A stretch of DNA of 14,055 bases from Devosia sp. (GTDB lineage Bacteria > Pseudomonadota > Alphaproteobacteria > Rhizobiales > Devosiaceae): assembly GCA_011322005.1 (NCBI GenBank), contig DROE01000297.1, positions 1 to 14,055 of the forward strand, in the 5' to 3' direction. This document shows positions 1 to 7,833 of this stretch, in pieces. How positions within the stretch are numbered: position 1 is the stretch's first letter; each line of letters opens with the position of its first letter. Both the position numbers and the translations under genes were made by a program. The notes beneath the pieces were generated by a model. It was not told the origin of the DNA. It was given only the letters and a program-made list of their open reading frames with translations, and did no database searches.

Positions 1-1030
1 TCTGAACCAAACAGAACTGTTGCGCCAAACCGCCGATGCGCTCGCCCGCATGGACGTAGCACTGGGGCTGGCGGATTTGGCCGCTGATGAGAGCTGGTGC
101 CGGCCCCGGGTCGACAATTCCCTGAAATTTGAAATAAGAAACGGCCGCCATCCGGTGGTCGAGCAAACCTTGAGGGATGAGGGGCAGATTTTTGTCGCCA
201 ATGACTGCAACCTGAGCGCTTCGGCAATGGAAGCAGGCGAAAGCCCGCTGCTTGAGGGCGGACAGCTCTGGCTGGTGACCGGACCCAATATGGGAGGAAA
301 GTCCACCTTCCTGCGCCAGAACGCGCTTATGGCCCTGCTGGCCCAGATTGGAGCCTATGTGCCCGCTCAAAGCGCCCATATCGGTGTCGTTGACCGGCTG
401 TTCTCCCGCGTCGGCGCTTCCGATGATATCGCCCGAGGACGTTCCACCTTTATGGTGGAAATGGTCGAAACCGCCGCCATTCTTAATCGCGCCACCAACC
501 GCTCTCTGGTCATTCTGGACGAAATCGGGCGTGGTACCGCCACATTCGACGGACTTTCCATCGCCTGGGCCACGGCTGAAGCACTGCATGAAAACAACGC
601 CTGCCGGGCGCTTTTTGCCACCCATTTCCACGAATTGACCGCGCTGGCCAAAACGCACACCCGGGTTTCCAATCACACGATGAAAGTGCGCGAGTGGGAG
701 GGGGAGGTTGTGTTTCTGCACGAAGTGGGGGCCGGGGTCGCCGACCGCTCCTATGGAATACAGGTGGCCCGGCTTGCCGGTCTGCCCGAAGAGGTGCTGG
801 AGCGCGCCCGCGCTGTTCTTACCCTGCTTGAACAGCAGCCCCATGGCGCCAGCGCCCTCACTCTTGATGAATTGCCGCTTTTCTCCCGTCCCGCTTCAAA
901 GGAAAAAAACAAACCTGACCCTTTGCACGAGATGCTCGACACCTTGCGCCCTGACGAGCTTACCCCCCGTCAGGCAATTGATATACTTTACCAGCTAAAA
1001 AAGATGCGCGATGCCGACAGCTCTCGCTGA
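1..1030 (+). CDS. mutS: DNA mismatch repair protein MutS (C-terminal part, 5' end outside window)
   Basis: This is the C-terminal 342 codons of MutS, which recognises mismatches and uses ATP to recruit MutL. The reading frame is open from base 2, so the gene starts upstream. Seen here: the tail of the core lever/clamp region, then the ABC-type ATPase with Walker A GPNMGGKST at about 281-307, the signature stretch STFMVEM near 445-465, and Walker B ILDEIGRGT with the catalytic Asp-Glu at 518-523. The switch stretch FATHFHE follows. The C-terminus LTPRQAIDILYQLKK is the helical oligomerisation tail of MutS1. These features separate it from MutS2, which would carry a Smr domain. The mismatch-binding domain is not in the window. 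The stop lies inside the glnD start region (20-bp overlap), suggesting the two genes are co-translated. Confidence 0.97.
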   Translation, partial: LNQTELLRQTADALARMDVALGLADLAADESWCRPRVDNSLKFEIRNGRHPVVEQTLRDEGQIFVANDCNLSASAMEAGESPLLEGGQLWLVTGPNMGGKSTFLRQNALMALLAQIGAYVPAQSAHIGVVDRLFSRVGASDDIARGRSTFMVEMVETAAILNRATNRSLVILDEIGRGTATFDGLSIAWATAEALHENNACRALFATHFHELTALAKTHTRVSNHTMKVREWEGEVVFLHEVGAGVADRSYGIQVARLAGLPEEVLERARAVLTLLEQQPHGASALTLDELPLFSRPASKEKNKPDPLHEMLDTLRPDELTPRQAIDILYQLKKMRDADSSR

Positions 1031-3800
1031 ACCATCTCCGAATTCCAGGCCGTCCCGACGTTTCAGTCTGCGCGGGGCCGGTGCTATTCTTGACGAGCTG
1101 TTCCTGGACATTGGCAATATGGACCCTGCAAGCCCTGAAGCGCGTTCCATGTTTCTTAAACAGCTCAAATTGGCTTTGGCCGAAGCAAGAAAGAGCACCG
1201 AGCAGGACCTGATTGATGACCACAAGGGCACCCGCTGCGCCAGGAACCTGTGCCGCACCGAAGATGAAATCATTCGCGCGGTTTACCGCTTTGCCAGCCG
1301 CCATGTGTTCAAGCAAACCTACCCCTCGGCTTCGGAAGGCATTTGCATTGCCGCCGTGGGCGGTTACGGGCGCGGCACGCTGGCCCCGGGTTCCGATATC
1401 GACCTGTTGTTTATCCTGCCCAGAAAACCAACCGCTTTGAGCGAACAGATCACTGAATATGTGCTCTATATGCTCTGGGACCTGGGTCAGAAAGTAGGCC
1501 ATGCGGTGCGCTCCCTGGATGAATGCCTGCGCATGGCCCGCACCGATATGACTGTGCGTACCGCAACGCTTGAGGCGCGCTTTCTCGTCGGTGACAAAAG
1601 CCTTTTTGATACTTTGAGTGCCCGGTTTGAAAAGGAAATCGTTGCCGGTTCAGGCCCCGAGTTCATCGATGCCAAGCTCTCAGAACGCGATGTCCGTCAC
1701 GAACAGATGGGCAATACCCGCTATGTGGTTGAACCCAATATCAAGGATGGCAAGGGGGGCCTGCGCGATCTCAACACTCTGTTCTGGATTGGCAAATACT
1801 ATTACCGGGTCAAAACCAGCCGCGAGCTTGTGGACAAGGGCGTATTTTCAAAATCAGAGCTGCGCCTGTTTGAAAAGGCCGAGGATTTCCTGTGGGGGGT
1901 GCGCTGCAACCTGCATTTTCTCACCGGACGCGCCGAAGAAAAACTTCATTTTGACGTTCAGCCCGAGATGGCAAGGCGCCTGGGGTTTGCCGACCGGGCA
2001 GGCATGCTCAGCGTCGAACGTTTCATGAAGCGCTATTTTCTGGTGGCCAAGGATGTGGGAGACCTGACCCGCCTGTTTTGTGCTTCCCTGGAACTTTCCC
2101 ACGCCAAGCAGCCCGATTTGCTGGGGCGGTTTCTTGAGAACTGGGGCAAGGGCAGCCGCAAAATCCGCGGCGAAACCGATTTTGGCATAGAGCGCGGCCG
2201 CATCAACACCAAAAAGGACGACGTGTTCAACCGCGACCCCGTTAATCTCATCAAAATATTCTGGCTGGCCGCCCGTGAAGATATTCTGTTTCACCCCGAA
2301 GCACTCAAACAGATTTCCAGGTCCCTCAGGCTTATCAACGCCGACCTGCGCAACAACGAACAGGCCAACGCCTACTTTCTTGATATCCTCACCAGCCCCA
2401 AAACCGCCGAACGGGTGTTGCGCCGCATGAATGAAAGCGGGGTTCTGGGCCGTTTTGTGCCCGAGTTCGGCAAAATTGTCGCCCTGATGCAGTTCAACAT
2501 GTATCACCACTATACGGTGGACGAGCATCTCATCCGCTCCGTGGGTGTGATCTGTGAAATCCAGAATGGCGGTCTCACAAAGGAGTTGCCGCTCACCCAC
2601 GAACTGCTGCCTACCTTGTCCGACACCCGCCTGCTTTACGTGGCTCTGTTCCTGCACGATATTGCCAAGGGCCGCCCCGAGGACCACTCGCTGGCGGGCG
2701 AGCGTATCGCCCGGCGCCTTTGTCCGCGTTTCGGGCTGACTTCGTCGGAAACCGAGACCGTCGCCTGGCTGATAAAATACCACCTGATTATGAGTGAAAT
2801 TGCCCAGTCCCGCGATATTCAGGACCCTGAAACCGCCCGCGCCTTCGCCGATATCGTACAAAGCCCCAACCGGCTTGCCCTGCTGATGATTTTGACCGCC
2901 TGCGATATTCGAGCCGTCGGCCCCGGCGTCTGGACCGGCTGGAAAGGCTCGCTTTTACGCGCGCTATATTATGCAACCGAGCCGCTTCTGTCAGGGGGCC
3001 ATTCCCAGACCAGCCAGGCCCAGCGCGTAGCACAAATCAAGGAACAGCTTGAGGCGGGTTTGAGTGGCGAGTGGACCAAGGCTGAAATCAAAAAATATAT
3101 CGCCCGTCACTACACCCCCTATTGGTCGCACACCGAGCCGTCCTTGCAGATTGCTCACGCCAATATGGTCAAAGGCGCTGACGACCGGGGCGAGAAGTTT
3201 GCCGGCCACTGCAATATCCGCAAGTTCGAGGCCATCACCGAGGTTTCGTTTTACACCGCCGACCATCCCCGCCTTCTGTCCTGGATTGCGGCGGCCTGCA
3301 CCATGTGCGACGCCTCGATTGTCGGGGCTCATATTTCCTCGATGCGTGACGGTCAGGCGCTTGATACCTTCCGCTTGCGCCGGGCCTTTCAGGTCGACGA
3401 GGACGAACGCATCCGCGCGCACCGGGTGATAGATACCGTGCGTAAATTGCTCTCCGGGGAGCGCAAAATCCCGGCGAATCTGGGTCGGGATTCCCGCCTC
3501 AACCGGCGCCTGAAGCCCTTCAAACTGCCCCCGGACGTTCAGATATCCAACGGGTTGTCAAAAAAATTCACCGTTATCGAAGTTTCCGGGCTCGACCGGG
3601 CCGGTCTGCTTTATGGTCTCACCCGCGTCCTGGCCGACCTCAACCTCTCTATCGGCTCCGCCCATGTGGGTACCTACGGGGAAAAAGCCATCGATGTGTT
3701 CTACATCACCGACCTCACCGGAGCCAAGATTGAGGACCCCGCCCGTCAGAGGCGTATCCGCGACGCCCTGCTTAAAGTTCTGGAATCTGCCCGTTCATGA
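1011..3800 (+). CDS. glnD: Bifunctional PII uridylyltransferase / uridylyl-removing enzyme GlnD
   Basis: GlnD senses glutamine and uridylylates or de-uridylylates PII proteins (GlnB/GlnK), controlling nitrogen assimilation in the cytoplasm. The 929-residue length is normal for the family. Domains in order: nucleotidyltransferase with GGYGRG at 117-122 and the metal-binding pair in GSDIDLLF (Asp129, Asp131); GlnD-type helical linker; HD hydrolase with YHHYTVDEH at 498-506 and the HD pair His549-Asp550 in LFLHDIAKG; and two ACT domains at about 743-815 and 853-925, where glutamine binds. All key residues are present, so both activities are expected. The start at 1011 overlaps mutS by 20 bp. The Shine-Dalgarno there is weak, but downstream ATGs (such as codon 37) would remove part of the N-terminal helix that resembles other rhizobial GlnD proteins. 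The stop overlaps murJ by ATGA, suggesting translational coupling. Confidence 0.97.
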   Translation: MPTALAEPSPNSRPSRRFSLRGAGAILDELFLDIGNMDPASPEARSMFLKQLKLALAEARKSTEQDLIDDHKGTRCARNLCRTEDEIIRAVYRFASRHVFKQTYPSASEGICIAAVGGYGRGTLAPGSDIDLLFILPRKPTALSEQITEYVLYMLWDLGQKVGHAVRSLDECLRMARTDMTVRTATLEARFLVGDKSLFDTLSARFEKEIVAGSGPEFIDAKLSERDVRHEQMGNTRYVVEPNIKDGKGGLRDLNTLFWIGKYYYRVKTSRELVDKGVFSKSELRLFEKAEDFLWGVRCNLHFLTGRAEEKLHFDVQPEMARRLGFADRAGMLSVERFMKRYFLVAKDVGDLTRLFCASLELSHAKQPDLLGRFLENWGKGSRKIRGETDFGIERGRINTKKDDVFNRDPVNLIKIFWLAAREDILFHPEALKQISRSLRLINADLRNNEQANAYFLDILTSPKTAERVLRRMNESGVLGRFVPEFGKIVALMQFNMYHHYTVDEHLIRSVGVICEIQNGGLTKELPLTHELLPTLSDTRLLYVALFLHDIAKGRPEDHSLAGERIARRLCPRFGLTSSETETVAWLIKYHLIMSEIAQSRDIQDPETARAFADIVQSPNRLALLMILTACDIRAVGPGVWTGWKGSLLRALYYATEPLLSGGHSQTSQAQRVAQIKEQLEAGLSGEWTKAEIKKYIARHYTPYWSHTEPSLQIAHANMVKGADDRGEKFAGHCNIRKFEAITEVSFYTADHPRLLSWIAAACTMCDASIVGAHISSMRDGQALDTFRLRRAFQVDEDERIRAHRVIDTVRKLLSGERKIPANLGRDSRLNRRLKPFKLPPDVQISNGLSKKFTVIEVSGLDRAGLLYGLTRVLADLNLSIGSAHVGTYGEKAIDVFYITDLTGAKIEDPARQRRIRDALLKVLESARS

Positions 3801-5350
3801 GCCTTTACCGCAATTTTTTCAGCGTCGGCGCCATGACCATGCTTTCAAGAGTATTGGGTTTTGTTCGCGACATCATGCTTGCAGGAGTGCTTGGCACCGG
3901 GCTTGCGGCTGACGCCTTTGTTGCCGCTTTTCGTTTTCCCAACCTGTTTCGCCGCCTGTTTGCCGAAGGTGCGTTCAATGCTGCCTTTATTCCGCTGTTT
4001 GCCGGTGCGCTTGAGCGCAAAGGCCAGGGCGAGGCGCGAAAGTTTGCCGGACGTATCATCTCCTGGCTGCTATTGGTGCTCATCAGTCTGCTTGTACTGG
4101 CAGAAATCTTTATGCCGGCGATTATGGCGCTGTTCGTTCCTGGATTTGTTGCCGACCCGGTGAAGTTCGAATTCACGGTGCTTCTGGCGCGCATCTGTTT
4201 CCCCTACCTGGCCCTGATGTCACTGATGGCGGCGTTTGGTGCTGTGCTTAACGGGCTGGGGCGGTTTCTCGCCGCAGCGTTCGCCCCCGTGATGCTCAAT
4301 GTGGTTCTCGTTCTGGTCTTGGCTTTGCTGGTGTTGTTGAGCGCTGGGCGGGGCGATGCTGCGCTCATTTTGTCCGTCGGGATAGTTTTTGGCGGCGTAG
4401 CCCAGGTAATTATTGTCCTATGGGCTCTGGGGCGGGCAGGGTTCATGCCGGATCTGCGCCTGCCCGGATGGGACAGAGATATCAAAAGGTTCTGGGCTCT
4501 GGCCCTGCCCGCCATGCTCTCCGGTGGTATTACCCAGATCAATATTTTCGTGGGCACGATCATAGCTTCGGGGGCATCCGGCGCCATATCCTACCTCTAT
4601 TATGCCGATCGGCTTTACCAGCTTCCCCTGGGCATCATCGGTATTGCCATCGGTGTGGTGCTGCTGCCCGAATTGTCCCGGCATCTCAAAGGCAACCGGT
4701 TCGGAGAAGCTGAAGAAGCGCAAAACAAGTCGCTTCTGATGGCCATGCTGTTGGCGATACCCTCCGCGGCGGCCCTTTATGTGCTGGCTTCCCCCATCAT
4801 CCAGGTGTTGTTCCAGCGTGGCGCGTTTGACACCGCCGCCACCGCCGCCACCGCCGCTGCCCTGAGCGTTTTTGCATTCGGGTTACCTGCCTTCGTGCTG
4901 ATAAAGGTGTTCCAGCCCGGGTTTTTTGCCCGCGAGGATACCTTGACGCCAACCCTTCTGGCCGCAGCCTCGGTCAGCCTGAATATCGGCCTCAGCCTGC
5001 TGCTGTTTCCTCGATATTCCCATGTGGGCATTGCCATTGCCACCAGCGCTTCTGCCTGGCTCAATGCCATGTGCCTTGCCGGGTTTCTAATCCGGCGGGG
5101 CCATTTCTTCCTCTCTGGCAGGCAGATACTGCACCACCTTATCATAATATTTGCCAGCGTTCTCATGGCCTTCATTCTTTGGGCCGGCGCCACCGTTCTT
5201 GCGCCGGCGTTTTCGGCCACAACACTGCCGTGGCTTCAGTTTGGCGCCCTGGGAGCCCTGATAGGAGTGGGGCTGTATCTGTACGCGGCACTCATACACT
5301 TTTGCGGTGTTGCCAGAATGGGTGAGCTGCTGGCCGGTTTTCGCCGCTGA
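3797..5350 (+). CDS. murJ: Lipid II flippase MurJ (MviN)
   Basis: MurJ moves lipid-linked peptidoglycan precursor (lipid II) across the inner membrane. The 517-residue protein is almost wholly hydrophobic, consistent with the 14 membrane helices of the MurJ branch of the MOP exporter superfamily. Residues known to matter in E. coli MurJ are at matching positions: Arg18 and Arg24 (in SRVLGFVRD), Asp39, Arg52 (NLFRRLF), and Arg272 in YYADRLYQLPLG, equivalent to E. coli Arg270. The ATG overlaps the glnD stop (ATGA), so it is probably translated by coupling. The glnD-murJ arrangement is common in Hyphomicrobiales. The only local oddity is a 9-bp triplet-neutral tandem repeat inside the gene (4832-4858) that encodes an Ala/Thr-rich loop. 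Confidence 0.96.
   Translation: MSLYRNFFSVGAMTMLSRVLGFVRDIMLAGVLGTGLAADAFVAAFRFPNLFRRLFAEGAFNAAFIPLFAGALERKGQGEARKFAGRIISWLLLVLISLLVLAEIFMPAIMALFVPGFVADPVKFEFTVLLARICFPYLALMSLMAAFGAVLNGLGRFLAAAFAPVMLNVVLVLVLALLVLLSAGRGDAALILSVGIVFGGVAQVIIVLWALGRAGFMPDLRLPGWDRDIKRFWALALPAMLSGGITQINIFVGTIIASGASGAISYLYYADRLYQLPLGIIGIAIGVVLLPELSRHLKGNRFGEAEEAQNKSLLMAMLLAIPSAAALYVLASPIIQVLFQRGAFDTAATAATAAALSVFAFGLPAFVLIKVFQPGFFAREDTLTPTLLAAASVSLNIGLSLLLFPRYSHVGIAIATSASAWLNAMCLAGFLIRRGHFFLSGRQILHHLIIIFASVLMAFILWAGATVLAPAFSATTLPWLQFGALGALIGVGLYLYAALIHFCGVARMGELLAGFRR
4832..4858 (+). repeat. Three tandem 9-bp units inside murJ
   Basis: The unit ACCGCCGCC starts at 4832, 4841 and 4850, the last copy ending in T instead of C. 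It encodes Thr-Ala-Ala three times, at about residues 346-354 of MurJ. Because the unit is 9 bp, gain or loss of a copy would keep the frame. It may simply be Ala codon bias in a loop. Confidence 0.75.
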
Positions 5351-5359
5351 ATCACTCTT

Positions 5360-5375
5360 GGTGCAAGCTTGCACC
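5360..5375. promoter_or_regulatory. 16-bp perfect palindrome in the murJ-trpS gap (putative operator or leader hairpin)
   Basis: GGTGCAAGCTTGCACC is a perfect dyad with no spacer, 10 bases after the murJ stop. As RNA it could only form a 6-bp stem with an AGCU loop. There is no following T run, so it is not a typical intrinsic terminator. A second partial copy of the half-site (GCTTGCA) occurs at 5385-5391. The remaining leader has GGAGCA (5376-5381) complementary to TGCTCC (5432-5437), enclosing GGCTTTG / CAAAG-A-CC arms (5401-5407 and 5421-5428). The outer stem ends seven bases before the trpS Shine-Dalgarno AGGA (5444-5447). No regulator is identified. Confidence 0.45.
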
Positions 5376-5455
5376 GGAGCAAATGCTTGCAACCCGGGGC
5401 GGCTTTGGGCGATAAGGCGGCAAAGACCAACTGCTCCCCAATCAGGAATATTTTC

Positions 5456-6490
5456 ATGACGAGTTTTGAGCAACGCGTGTTTTCCGGCATCAAGCCTTCG
5501 GGCGATTTGCATCTGGGCAATTATCTGGGCGCAATCCGGCGCTTTGTGCCTTTGCAAAAAACCCATCCCTGCATCTATTGCGTTGTTGATATGCATGCCA
5601 TCACCGTCTGGCAGGATCCCGCCGATCTCAAGCGCGCCACTTTCGAAGTTGCCGCTGCCTACATTGCCGCCGGGGTCGACCCTGAAAAGCATATTATCTT
5701 CAATCAGTCTCAGGTGATAGAGCACGCAGAACTCGCCTGGATTTTCAACTGCGTGGCCCGCATGGGCTGGATGCAGCGTATGACCCAGTTCAAGGACAAG
5801 GCAGGCAAGAACGCCCAGAACGTTTCCCTTGGCCTGTTCGCCTATCCGGCCCTGATGGCCGCCGATATCCTGTTATACAAGGCAACCCATGTGCCTGTGG
5901 GCGATGACCAGAAACAACACCTGGAACTGACCCGCGACATTGCCCAGAAGTTCAACAATGATTTTGCAGCCTCAATCGCTGCCAACGGCCTGAGAGCGGA
6001 TTTTTTCCCACTGACCGAGCCGGTAATTTTCGGCCCGGCCACACGGGTACTTTCCCTGCGTGACGGCACCAAGAAAATGTCCAAGTCCGATGCATCGGGC
6101 ATGGCCGCAATCTACATGCTTGATGACGCCGATGCCATCGCCAGAAAAATAAGGAAGGCCAAAACCGACCCTGAGTCCCTGCCCTCAGAGGAGGCAGGCC
6201 TTTCAGGGCGCCCTGAAGCGGCAAATCTGGTTGGCATTTATGCCGCCCTCGCCGATATGAGTGCCGAACAGGTTCTTGCCGAATTTGGCGGTCAGGGTTT
6301 TGGCGCCTTCAAACCCGCTCTTGCCGAACTGGCAGTGGAAAAGCTGGCCCCCATTGCGACAGAGATGCGCAAATTGCTCGATGATACGAGCCATATCGAA
6401 GCAGTATTGAAAGATGGAGCGAATCGTGCCCGTACCATCGCACAGGTTACCATGTCGGAAGTGCGTGACGTGGTCGGTTTTGTTCTCTAG
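5456..6490 (+). CDS. trpS: Tryptophanyl-tRNA synthetase
   Basis: TrpS charges tRNA-Trp with tryptophan using ATP. It is a class Ic synthetase in the cytoplasm. From the chosen ATG the protein has 344 residues, usual for bacterial TrpS. It begins with the Rossmann fold FSGIKPSGDLHLGNYLGAI, whose HLGN at 19-22 is the HIGH-equivalent. The adenylate-binding loop is KMSKS at 207-211. The central stretch ALMAADILLYKATHVPVGDDQKQHLELTRDIA carries the usual tryptophan and dimer contacts. The frame is open up to a TTG at 5369, but the ATG at 5456 has AGGA eight bases upstream and gives the family N-terminus. The 29-residue extension has no family resemblance. It follows murJ by 105 bases of structured leader, so it may have its own promoter or leader control. 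Confidence 0.97.
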   Translation: MTSFEQRVFSGIKPSGDLHLGNYLGAIRRFVPLQKTHPCIYCVVDMHAITVWQDPADLKRATFEVAAAYIAAGVDPEKHIIFNQSQVIEHAELAWIFNCVARMGWMQRMTQFKDKAGKNAQNVSLGLFAYPALMAADILLYKATHVPVGDDQKQHLELTRDIAQKFNNDFAASIAANGLRADFFPLTEPVIFGPATRVLSLRDGTKKMSKSDASGMAAIYMLDDADAIARKIRKAKTDPESLPSEEAGLSGRPEAANLVGIYAALADMSAEQVLAEFGGQGFGAFKPALAELAVEKLAPIATEMRKLLDDTSHIEAVLKDGANRARTIAQVTMSEVRDVVGFVL

Positions 6491-6527
6491 TCTGGCGGTA
6501 TGATGAACGGGGCTGGAAGCCGGGAAC

Positions 6528-7022
6528 ATGGGCAAATACAAAACCAAACTCAAGGACTACCACAAACGCAAGTTTCTCGTGGTCATCGACGATACGGAAG
6601 AGTGCGATCGCGCCGTCACATTCGCCGCCCATCGGGCCAAGCGCACCAATGGCGAGGTCGAACTCATCTCGATAATCGGCAACGATCAGTTTCAGCACTG
6701 GCTCGGAGTGGAAAACGTTCTGCGTGCCGAAGCCATTGAGGCCGCCAACAAGCTGCTTGACGAGAAGGAAAGGGACATACGCTCGATCGGGGACATCGAG
6801 GTGACTAAAATCGTCCGTGAAGGGCGTATGGCTGAGGAAATCGAGGCCCAGATCGCAGAAGATCCCGATATCGCCATTCTCGTGCTTGCCGCCGGCACCT
6901 CATCGGAAGGCCCTGGCCCGCTGGTTTCAGATTTTACCACAAGGGGCGCCAACGCCCTGCCGATTCCGGTGACAATCATTCCGGGCAATGTCAGTGACGA
7001 GCACATCATCGGGCTTTGTTGA
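6528..7022 (+). CDS. Universal stress protein (UspA family)
   Basis: This is a single-domain Usp fold protein of 164 residues. The N-terminal beta strand FLVVIDDTEECDRAV (about 16-30) with its acidic turn, the alternating helices, the strand AILVLAAGTSSEG (about 116-127) and the final strand PIPVTIIPG fit the family. The nucleotide-binding loop usually written G-x2-G-x9-G-[ST] is not recognisable in AAGTSSEGPGPLVSDF, so ATP binding is doubtful. The exact role is unknown. Usp proteins typically help survival under stress. The ATG has GGAAG eight bases upstream. It lies 37 bases after trpS, probably in the same transcript, and is followed by a strong hairpin that suggests the transcript may end here. 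A Usp gene at this position is common in rhizobial genomes. Confidence 0.88.
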   Translation: MGKYKTKLKDYHKRKFLVVIDDTEECDRAVTFAAHRAKRTNGEVELISIIGNDQFQHWLGVENVLRAEAIEAANKLLDEKERDIRSIGDIEVTKIVREGRMAEEIEAQIAEDPDIAILVLAAGTSSEGPGPLVSDFTTRGANALPIPVTIIPGNVSDEHIIGLC

Positions 7023-7060
7023 AACCGTTATTTGTCCCCATGGGACATGAACACGGTTTT
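7022..7060 (+). terminator. Candidate intrinsic terminator after usp
   Basis: A two-part hairpin begins at the last base of the usp stop codon. The outer arms AAACCGT (7022-7028) and ACGGTTT (7053-7059) enclose perfect inner arms TGTCCC (7033-7038) and GGGACA (7042-7047), with a CAT loop. The T run is short (7057-7060) and mostly inside the stem, so termination may be partial. It fits the end of the trpS-usp transcript ahead of a promoter for nfuA. Confidence 0.5.
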
Positions 7061-7104
7061 GCCGGCGCGGGATTGCCTCTTCACATCGGCTCCCCATATG
7101 CCTA

Positions 7105-7134
7105 TTGCGGGTCAGTCTGGAATTGTTCTAAAAT
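7105..7134 (+). promoter_or_regulatory. Putative sigma-70 type promoter for nfuA
   Basis: TTGCGG (7105-7110) and TAAAAT (7129-7134) are separated by 18 bases and lie 80 to 110 bases upstream of the nfuA start. The match to -35/-10 consensus is moderate. The position after a hairpin and in the largest non-coding gap of this region supports it. The -10 overlaps the Irr-like palindrome. Confidence 0.4.
7116..7132. promoter_or_regulatory. Irr-box (ICE)-like palindrome upstream of nfuA
   Basis: TCTGGAA-TTG-TTCTAAA resembles the iron-control element bound by the heme-responsive regulator Irr in Hyphomicrobiales (about TTTAGAA-N3-TTCTAAA, from family knowledge). The right half matches 7 of 7 and the left half 5 of 7. 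It overlaps the proposed -10 hexamer, a position expected for repression. The downstream gene is an Fe-S carrier, which fits iron control. A search of the same genome for irr is needed to support it. Confidence 0.4.
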
Positions 7135-7215
7135 ACAACCCAGTCCTGCCGACTCTGGATCCTCCGGCGCGGCAAGCAAATGGCAGCGGCCCAATTATGT
7201 TGGAGGTTTTCCCTC

Positions 7216-7779
7216 GTGTTCATACAGACAGAAGCCACCCCTAATCCGGCAACACTAAAGTTCCTGCCCGGCCGGGAAGTACTGAGCGGCGAGCCGCGTG
7301 AATTTCGCTCCGCCACCGATGCTGCCGCTTCTCCTTTGGGCATAAGCCTGTTTTCGGTCCCCGGCGTCACCGGCGTGTTTCTGGGGACAGATTTTATTTC
7401 TGTCACCAAGGAAGGCGCTGAATGGTCCCACATCAAACCGGCAATTCTGGGCGTGATAATGGAGCATTTTCTCTCCGGCAAGCCGGTTCTGGCTGAAGGT
7501 GACCAGAGCGGCATTGCCGACCCCGACGAGGAATTTTTTGACGAAGCGGACGCCGGCATGGTTGAGGTGATAAAAGAACTGCTGGCCACCCGGGTCCGCC
7601 CAGCGGTGGCCATGGATGGCGGCGACATCATTTTTCGCGGCTTCAAGGAGGGTATCGTTTATTTGCAGATGCAGGGAGCCTGTTCAGGGTGTCCATCCTC
7701 CACCGCAACCCTGAAAAACGGCATCGAAAACCTGCTTCGCCATTTTGTTCCCGGCGTCGAAGAGGTTCAGCAGGTTTAG
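7216..7779 (+). CDS. nfuA: NfuA-type Fe-S cluster carrier (NifU-like, N- and C-terminal domains)
   Basis: NfuA receives Fe-S clusters and passes them to apo-proteins. From the GTG at 7216 the protein has 187 residues. It starts FIQTEATPNPATLKFLPG, the standard opening of the Nfu N-terminal domain (about residues 1-85), followed by an acidic linker and the NifU-like domain. That domain contains RPAVAMDGGDIIF and the cluster-binding motif Cys156-Ser-Gly-Cys159 in GACSGCPSS. The start is supported by a strong GGAGG at 7202-7206, nine bases upstream. An in-frame TTG at 7180 would add 12 unrelated residues. It is probably the first gene of a unit continuing into tsaB, rimI, the Fur-family gene and plsC. 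An Irr-like box lies about 85 bases upstream, suggesting iron-dependent expression. A client nearby is the Fe-S enzyme MiaB. Confidence 0.95.
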   Translation: MFIQTEATPNPATLKFLPGREVLSGEPREFRSATDAAASPLGISLFSVPGVTGVFLGTDFISVTKEGAEWSHIKPAILGVIMEHFLSGKPVLAEGDQSGIADPDEEFFDEADAGMVEVIKELLATRVRPAVAMDGGDIIFRGFKEGIVYLQMQGACSGCPSSTATLKNGIENLLRHFVPGVEEVQQV

Positions 7780-7833
7780 GATCCTGTCCCTCCCGGCTTG
7801 TTCTGCGCGCCATTGCGTTTTATGCACTCTGGC

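Noticed and set aside
1854..2861. Long open frame (335 codons) on the - strand
   Set aside because: It lies wholly inside glnD, has no family resemblance, and is the antisense shadow expected from codon bias.
5369..5455. TTG-initiated 29-residue extension of trpS
   Set aside because: The added residues are unlike TrpS, while the ATG at 5456 has an AGGA ribosome site and the family N-terminus.
7016..7258. Small + strand open frame between usp and nfuA
   Set aside because: It runs through the hairpin, promoter and nfuA start, has no ribosome site and no recognisable product.
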